From an uncultured Alistipes sp. (GTDB lineage: Bacteria; Bacteroidota; Bacteroidia; Bacteroidales; Rikenellaceae), in the NCBI GenBank assembly GCA_900550375.1, contig URRP01000052.1, positions 1 to 10,141 of the forward strand: a stretch of 10,141 bases of DNA, given 5' to 3'. Both the position numbers and the translations under genes were made by a program. Positions 6,020-10,141 of the stretch are shown piece by piece. The stretch's first letter is position 1; every line of letters begins with the position of its first letter. The notes beneath the pieces are model-generated. The model ran no database searches and was not told the DNA's origin. It saw nothing but the letters and a program-made list of their open reading frames with translations.

Positions 6020-7321
6020 TCAGGCCGTGAGGTTGGCTCCGTACTCCGTCAATGTTTTCCGAAGCTCCCCGATGTTTACTTCCGATACGTCGACGCCCGA
6101 GCGGACGCACAGCGCCGCCGCCGCTCCGGCCGCCTGCCCCAGCCCCATGACCGAAGCCTGCACGCGCACCGAGGCCGAGGCGACGGCGTCGGCCGAGAAC
6201 GAACGTCCGGCTACCAGCAGGTTCGGGAAGTCGGGAGCGATCAGACAGCGGTAGGGGATGAATGCCGCCTCTTTGAGGAACTCGCACCGCTGCTGCGTCG
6301 ACGACGCGGCATGGATATCGACCGGATGGCATCCCCGCGAAACGGCGTCGGGGAAATCGACGGCATGGAGATACTCCTCGCCGGTAAGCGTGTGGAATCC
6401 CTTGATACGGCGCGTCTCGCGCACGCCGGTCTGCGTGGCAGTGCAGAGCAGTGTCGCGTCGCGGAAGGCCGGAACGTGCTTGCGCAACAGCTCGGTGAAG
6501 AGCTGGACATGCTCCCGCAGCAGACACTCCGCCGCTGTCGCTTCGCGGTTGTCGGCCATGTCGACCTGTGTGCGTGTCATGTTGAGCAGCACCACCCCTT
6601 TCGACAGCACGCCGCAATACCATGGCCCGCCGAAGAGAGGTACGTCCTGTGTCTCGCGCAGCCGTTCGAGCGTCTCGCGGATGGCCAGATCGTGGTAGTT
6701 GACCCCCTGCTGGCTGTGGCGGAGCATCGGCAGCGCATCGGTATCCACGCCGCCGAGCATGAAGATGAGCGACGCGGGCTGCAGCGTCTCGCCGGCGGGC
6801 TGCATCGGTACGCCTGCCTGCAACGCGAGGTCGGCATCGCCCGTGGCGTCGATAAAGTAGTTCGCGCCGATCGCCTCCGCACCGTTCTTGTTCTCGATGA
6901 CGATGTGGGTGATGCGTCCGTCCGCTTTCCGGCAGCCGGTCAAGTAGGAGTGGAAATAGAGCGTCACCCCCGCTTCGAGCAGCATCCTCTGGGCGATGAG
7001 TTTGTATTTTTCGGGCGAGAAGGTGATGTTGCCCAGCGGTTTCTCCTCCTCCGCGCCTCCGATCTCGGCGAGCCGCTCGACGAACTCCCACGGAATGCCG
7101 TCGACGATGCGCCGTCCGTTGTAGTTGAAGACGCTGATCGGCGCCACCAGTCCGGCGGTGGCCATACCGCCCAGAAATCCGTACCGCTCGACGAGCGCCG
7201 TGCGCGCCCCGCCCCGTGCAGCGGCGATCGCTGCGATCAGGCCGCCCGGGCCGCCTCCGCATACCACTACGTCATAATGTCCCACGACCGGAACCTCTTT
7301 TGTCTGCGTGATGAAATCCAT
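6020..7321 (-). CDS. FAD-dependent oxidoreductase (FAD_oxidored, PF12831-like)
   Basis: This 433-residue flavoenzyme has no signal peptide, so it is probably cytoplasmic. YDVVVCGGGPGGLIAAIAAA (16-35) is the Rossmann FAD motif, with Glu45 (LVER) ending the second strand to bind the adenosine ribose. GFLGGMATAGLV (48-59) is the typical substrate-side loop. FIDATGDADLA (156-166) is the second FAD motif, VRETRRIKG (300-308) the family signature, and AGRSFSADAVASASVRVQAS with MGLGQAAGAAAAL (371-404) the C-terminal FAD segment. This is the full PF12831 layout. The family includes oxidases and dehydrogenases of sugar or organic-acid type, but the substrate is unknown. The gene follows a sodium symporter with 33 bases between them, so it probably acts on whatever that carrier imports. 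A short MDFITQTKEVPVVGHYD leader precedes the Rossmann strand, consistent with ATG 7321. Confidence 0.9.
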   Translation of the reverse strand: MDFITQTKEVPVVGHYDVVVCGGGPGGLIAAIAAARGGARTALVERYGFLGGMATAGLVAPISVFNYNGRRIVDGIPWEFVERLAEIGGAEEEKPLGNITFSPEKYKLIAQRMLLEAGVTLYFHSYLTGCRKADGRITHIVIENKNGAEAIGANYFIDATGDADLALQAGVPMQPAGETLQPASLIFMLGGVDTDALPMLRHSQQGVNYHDLAIRETLERLRETQDVPLFGGPWYCGVLSKGVVLLNMTRTQVDMADNREATAAECLLREHVQLFTELLRKHVPAFRDATLLCTATQTGVRETRRIKGFHTLTGEEYLHAVDFPDAVSRGCHPVDIHAASSTQQRCEFLKEAAFIPYRCLIAPDFPNLLVAGRSFSADAVASASVRVQASVMGLGQAAGAAAALCVRSGVDVSEVNIGELRKTLTEYGANLTA

Positions 7322-7354
7322 AGTATCGAATGATTTTGATGGTACGAAATACGT

Positions 7355-9082
7355 TTATCGGACGCGGTCTCTCTTTTTCGATTTACAGTACGAGTAGATC
7401 AGGAATGCGACCGCCGACACACCGGTGAAGATACCTCCGTAGAGGAACATCGACCGTTCGTCGTTGATGAAGGCCAGCGCCAGCATGATGAGTCCGATCG
7501 CGCCGTAGGTGCCCGTGAGGATCGTAAAGGCCATATTGGAGTACATCGCGCCGGCCTCTCGGTTTTTGGCTTTCTGACTTTCGGTCAGCATCTCCTCCTC
7601 GTTTTTGTAGATTGTCGAGAGCCGGTTCCAACCTGTGTCGCTCGGTCTCTTTCTTGCGATCAGTTCGATCGCGGAGAGGATCGCGACGGGAAATACCAAT
7701 CCGATAAAGGCGTCGATGAATTCGGGATGCCGGCCCGCCAGATCGCCCGCGACCCATCCCGTTTTGACCAGAATGGCCGCGATGAAGGTGATGCCCATCG
7801 CTACGAAGACCGACCGCTGACCGATGTGTCTGGAATACAAGCCCCAGATAGAGGGGATGAAGAGCGGCGATATGACCAGCGTAAGGATCGACACCACCAC
7901 GCGTTCGGCGCCTCCGCAGTAGGGAATCAGAATGGCGACCAGCGTGATGAGCGAGCCGTAAACGAAGGTGAACGACCGCCCGACCGTCATCAGCGTCCGA
8001 TCCGAAGCGTTCGGGCGCAGCGGCTTGAAAATGTCGTAGGTGAAGACGTTGGCGTAGACGTTGAGCGTTCCCGAAACCATGCTCATCGTCGCCGACAGCA
8101 TCGCCGCCATCATCATACCCAGCATTCCGGTCGTGAGCGTATACTGGCTCATGAGCATATAGGCCTGTTCGGGGTTGACGTCGGGGTTGATGATGCGGTA
8201 GACGAGCGCCGGCACGTAGAAGAAGAGCGGAGTGACGAGGTAGAGCGCACCCACCAGATAGACGCTTTTTTTGGCATCTTTCGGTGTCGGTACGCTGATG
8301 TAACGCTGTACGAAGGCCCAGTCGCCGCCGATCATGAAGAAATTCAGCAGACACCACAGCACCATCCACACCCATGAATACTGGCTGGTGAAGAGGTCGA
8401 AGAATTGCGGCGGAGCGTTCTGGATGAACGAACCGACGCCGCCCACGCTGTCGAACGACAGCGGCACCATGATCAGTATCATGGCGATCAGGATCGCAAA
8501 CTGCACGACGTCGGTAATCAGCACTGCCAGAAATCCTCCGGCGGCGGTGTAGACGAACGTGATGAGTCCCAGTATGAGCACTGCGTAGGTCACCGACAGA
8601 TGCCCCGTCTGCGGGTCGGCCAGCAAATGGCCTTCCGGCAGCGGCATCAGCGCCACGGCCATGATCGACACGGCGTAGAGCGCTACGGCGGTATGTACGC
8701 CCTTGCCGATGATTCCCACGACAGTGAAGAAACGAACGGTCGGTTTGCCGAAGCGGATGCCGAGGTATTCGGCCGGAGAGCTGATCTGCATCCGCGCCCA
8801 TTTCTCGGCGAGGAACCGTCCGACGAAAAAGGAGGCGACGCCCAGCATGACTCCCACCACGATCGCTACGATACCCGACCGGTAGGCGACTCCGCCCCAG
8901 ACGACGAAGGTGCCGGCCGAGAAGATGGTCATGTAGGTCGACAGGCCCGAGAGCCACCACGACGAGTTCTTTCCGGCGATGAACATCTCCCGCGAACTTT
9001 TGATCCGGCGGCCGAGTGTCGCTCCCAGAATCAGAAGTCCGACGAAATAGAGCAGGATGATTGCGTAATCGGTCAGTAGCAT
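7355..9082 (-). CDS. Sodium:solute symporter (SSS family)
   Basis: This 575-residue inner-membrane carrier should couple sodium entry to uptake of an organic solute. Roughly 14-15 hydrophobic segments are seen, at about 4-22, 44-64, 66-90, 118-146, 164-183, 188-208, 236-254, 272-294, 318-345, 368-388, 395-415, 422-442, 455-474, 514-538 and 545-565. SSS features include FIAGKNSSWWLSGLSTYMTIFSAGTFV (34-60), the family's first core helix; SPAEYLGIRFG (102-112); YTAAGGFLAVLITDVVQF (178-195); and AAMLSATMSMVSGTLNVYAN (326-345), the helix equivalent to the PutP/vSGLT sodium-site helix. By eye one sodium-site Ser position there may be Ala331. A hydrophilic stretch (475-512) precedes two extra helices. 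The substrate is unknown: sugar, sialic acid and carboxylate carriers share this fold. The oxidoreductase gene follows 33 bases downstream, implying an operon. Confidence 0.92.
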   Translation of the reverse strand: MLLTDYAIILLYFVGLLILGATLGRRIKSSREMFIAGKNSSWWLSGLSTYMTIFSAGTFVVWGGVAYRSGIVAIVVGVMLGVASFFVGRFLAEKWARMQISSPAEYLGIRFGKPTVRFFTVVGIIGKGVHTAVALYAVSIMAVALMPLPEGHLLADPQTGHLSVTYAVLILGLITFVYTAAGGFLAVLITDVVQFAILIAMILIMVPLSFDSVGGVGSFIQNAPPQFFDLFTSQYSWVWMVLWCLLNFFMIGGDWAFVQRYISVPTPKDAKKSVYLVGALYLVTPLFFYVPALVYRIINPDVNPEQAYMLMSQYTLTTGMLGMMMAAMLSATMSMVSGTLNVYANVFTYDIFKPLRPNASDRTLMTVGRSFTFVYGSLITLVAILIPYCGGAERVVVSILTLVISPLFIPSIWGLYSRHIGQRSVFVAMGITFIAAILVKTGWVAGDLAGRHPEFIDAFIGLVFPVAILSAIELIARKRPSDTGWNRLSTIYKNEEEMLTESQKAKNREAGAMYSNMAFTILTGTYGAIGLIMLALAFINDERSMFLYGGIFTGVSAVAFLIYSYCKSKKRDRVR

Positions 9083-9244
9083 TTTTGTTGGGTTTTATGA
9101 CTTTTCGAAGATTGGGCGGATCGTCGCTTCGGGCTGTGGACGGAGCGGTGCCGTACACTGTTTTGACGTGGAGGTTCTCATTCGAATCTTCTGTTTCCCG
9201 ATTGTAGTTAGGTGTTTGCCGGGGTGTGGCAGGCAAATCGGGTA

Positions 9245-9274
9245 TAAAGATAATGATTTTCCCCAAGAATCAAA
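9245..9274 (-). promoter_or_regulatory. Possible promoter for the symporter-oxidoreductase operon
   Basis: On the minus strand TTTG (9274-9271), an 18-base spacer and TATCTTTA (9252-9245) match the Bacteroidetes form with one mismatch in the -7 box. This would give a long leader of about 155 bases before the symporter ATG at 9082. No clear riboswitch fold or operator palindrome was recognised in that leader. Confidence 0.4.
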
Positions 9275-9303
9275 ACTTCGGCTTTTTAAATTACGCGGAA
9301 GAA

Positions 9304-9328
9304 GAGCGTCCGATCGCTTCGGACGCTC
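9304..9328. repeat. 10-bp perfect inverted repeat (stem-loop)
   Basis: GAGCGTCCGA (9304-9313) and TCGGACGCTC (9319-9328) form a perfect 10-bp stem with a five-base loop, upstream of the possible symporter promoter. No T run follows directly on either strand, so it is a weak terminator candidate. It could instead be an RNA processing element, a protein-binding site, or part of the adjoining repeat-rich region. Confidence 0.6.
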
Positions 9329-9443
9329 GCATTGCCGCCGCCGCTTTCTGCGCGCGTTTCGTACCGCGGAAATCTCGTGCGCTGCACGCAATTATGACTT
9401 TTTCGCATTGCGGAGGGGCAGGCTGTGGTCTGCGAGGAACAGG

Positions 9444-9775
9444 ATTGTTCTCCTGAGGAGGACTTTCTGCAACCTGCGGGAAACGGATTGTCCTGCTGAG
9501 GGGTGCCGTAGCAGGCGGTCGACGACTTTCCGTCATCCTGTAATGGGCTGCCCCCCCCCTTGTCATCCTGAGGAGGATGCGTGGCGCATCCGACGCGAGG
9601 GTCGGCCGCTATGTCATCCTGAAGAGGGGCATCCCCGACGTGAGGATTGGCCGCTATGTCATCCTGAGCGAGCATTTGCGAGCGTGAGGATCATCCTTAA
9701 TAAAAAGGGGCCGATTTCCACGCTCCTCTTCGTTTCGCTCGGAACGACACCGCGGTTCACTCCGCTTGGAATGAC
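9444..9775. repeat. Cluster of degenerate GTCATCCTGAG repeats, direct then inverted
   Basis: GTCATCCTG occurs at 9532, 9562, 9613 and 9658, and weaker versions (GTTCTCCTGAGG, GTCCTGCTGAGG) at 9447 and 9490, giving spacings of 43, 42, 30, 51 and 45 bases. Two units share the tail GAGG-R-T-Y-GGCCGCTAT leading into the next core (9597-9622 and 9642-9667). Unit interiors hold hairpins: GGATGCG-TGG-CGCATCC at 9575-9591 and GGGG-CAT-CCCC at 9626-9636. After 9700 the orientation flips: GGAACGAC (9741-9748) and GGAATGAC (9768-9775), reading GTCGTTCC and GTCATTCC on the minus strand, followed by GAGCG or AAGCG. The general pattern, GTCATCCTGAGCG...GTGAGGATC, resembles short dispersed intergenic repeats seen in many bacterial genomes. 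No transposase is present. Confidence 0.78.
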
Positions 9776-9826
9776 AGCGAACTTGCCTGCGGCCCGCCCC
9801 GAAAGTGCTCTGTTGAAGAGATCTTC

Positions 9827-10141
9827 CTACTTTTTGCGGACGATGCGTGCGGTGGATTGGGTGGTCTGCCGAACGAAGACCTTCGGGGTGTATCCGTACT
9901 TGTTCAGCAGCTCGTCGGTGTATCCTCGGATGGTGAGCAGCTCCATATCCTCGACTTTCATCACGTCGAATCCTTCGTCGCGGAATTCGGACACCGCTTC
10001 GTCGATGTGCCACGAATTGTCGACGCAGAGACCTAGATTGACCGCCGAGTTGTGGATCAGGTTGGTCTTGATGCGGTAGCGTTCCAGCAGCGAGAAGATC
10101 GTGGCGAACTTCTCTTCCAGCACGAACGAGAAGTCGCGCGA
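9827..10141 (-). CDS. lysC: Aspartate kinase, C-terminal ACT region (partial)
   Basis: The last 104 codons and the stop of a gene that begins beyond the window. The visible protein reads SRDFSFVLEEKFATIFSLLE at the window edge, then RYRIKTNLIHNSAVNLGLCV, DEAVSEFRDEGFDVMKVEDM and ELLTIRGYTDELLNKYGYTP, ending RIVRKK. SRDFSF followed by a helix and the N-L-x-H-N-S-A-V segment with CVDN is the C-terminal regulatory ACT region of Bacteroidetes aspartate kinases. Aspartate kinase phosphorylates aspartate in the first step of lysine, methionine, threonine and diaminopimelate synthesis; its ACT domains usually sense end products. The catalytic domain is outside the window, so a fusion such as ThrA or LysC-LysA is not excluded upstream. 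The C-terminus shown carries no homoserine dehydrogenase domain. Confidence 0.85.
   Translation of the reverse strand, partial: SRDFSFVLEEKFATIFSLLERYRIKTNLIHNSAVNLGLCVDNSWHIDEAVSEFRDEGFDVMKVEDMELLTIRGYTDELLNKYGYTPKVFVRQTTQSTARIVRKK

Larger units (their letters stand above)
9083..9826. other. 744-base gene-free region between aspartate kinase and symporter
   Basis: No protein gene is supported here. Open frames crossing it are low-complexity translations of the repeats and lack recognisable motifs. Its left part (9083-9300) would be the symporter leader and promoter. A 10-bp inverted repeat lies at 9304-9328, a small CGTGC-GCT-GCACG hairpin at 9376-9388, and a cluster of degenerate repeats at 9444-9775. 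A five-T run on the minus strand (9706-9702) may help end aspartate kinase transcription, though no strong stem precedes it. Confidence 0.6.

Noticed and set aside
5948..7333. A 461-codon open frame on the plus strand opposite the FAD oxidoreductase gene.
   Set aside because: It mirrors the minus-strand gene, is rich in Arg/His/Asp low-complexity stretches, has no recognisable motif and includes the efp terminator. Long shadow frames are expected at this GC content.
9083..9244. Riboswitch in the long symporter leader.
   Set aside because: I could not identify any known aptamer core or a terminator/antiterminator pair; the promoter placing this as a leader is itself weak.
7383..9266. A 627-codon open frame on the minus strand in another frame of the symporter gene.
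   Set aside because: The translation is Arg/His-rich without membrane segments, while the frame from 9082 to 7355 gives a full SSS carrier.
9444..9667. CRISPR array, because of spacings near 43 bases.
   Set aside because: The conserved core is only about 9-12 bases, units are degenerate, spacing varies from 30 to 51, intervening segments are self-complementary rather than unique spacers, and no cas gene is present.
9444..9775. Insertion sequence or transposon remnant.
   Set aside because: No transposase fragment, no clean terminal inverted repeats and no target duplication were found.
9168..10079. A 303-codon plus-strand open frame across the repeat region and aspartate kinase end.
   Set aside because: It is antisense to aspartate kinase at one end and translates repeats at the other (PSCHPEE-like runs). 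No family features are seen.

Overview
The window looks like a chromosomal segment of a GC-rich gut Bacteroidales, most likely Alistipes or a close relative. This rests on the gene set and order (DUF4837, then bamD-rpoZ-coaBC), lipoproteins typical of the phylum, strong GC bias at third codon positions, and several matches to the Bacteroidetes promoter form (TTTG or TTG, about 19-21 bases, then TAnnTTTG). The genus is an inference. Nothing in the sequence marks a phage, insertion sequence, CRISPR array or RNA gene.

Layout from left to right. Positions 1-1326 hold a minus-strand operon: bamD (outer-membrane assembly lipoprotein), overlapping rpoZ (RNA polymerase omega), then the 5' end of coaBC (coenzyme A synthesis), which runs off the window. 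Upstream of it, after a terminator/promoter junction, lies a minus-strand DUF4837 lipoprotein gene (1497-2513). It is divergent from a plus-strand NodB-type polysaccharide deacetylase (2662-3270), and their promoters are interleaved. The deacetylase converges across a hairpin on a minus-strand lipoprotein with two copies of an unrecognised domain (3399-4472). That gene is divergent from ubiX, the flavin prenyltransferase (4584-5159). Elongation factor P (efp, 5381-5947) follows on the plus strand under its own promoter.

A perfect 17-bp hairpin separates efp from a convergent minus-strand pair: a sodium:solute symporter (7355-9082) and an FAD-dependent oxidoreductase (6020-7321). These probably form a small uptake-and-oxidation operon whose substrate cannot be told from sequence. 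The longest gene-free stretch (9083-9826) contains a possible leader/promoter for that operon and a cluster of degenerate repeats with the core GTCATCCTGAG, in both orientations. The window closes with the C-terminal end of a minus-strand aspartate kinase.

Most genes are conserved housekeeping or envelope functions, and I see no convincing new multi-gene system. The points most worth a second look are the repeat cluster, the duplicated-domain surface lipoprotein, the symporter/oxidoreductase pair, and the compact divergent promoters.
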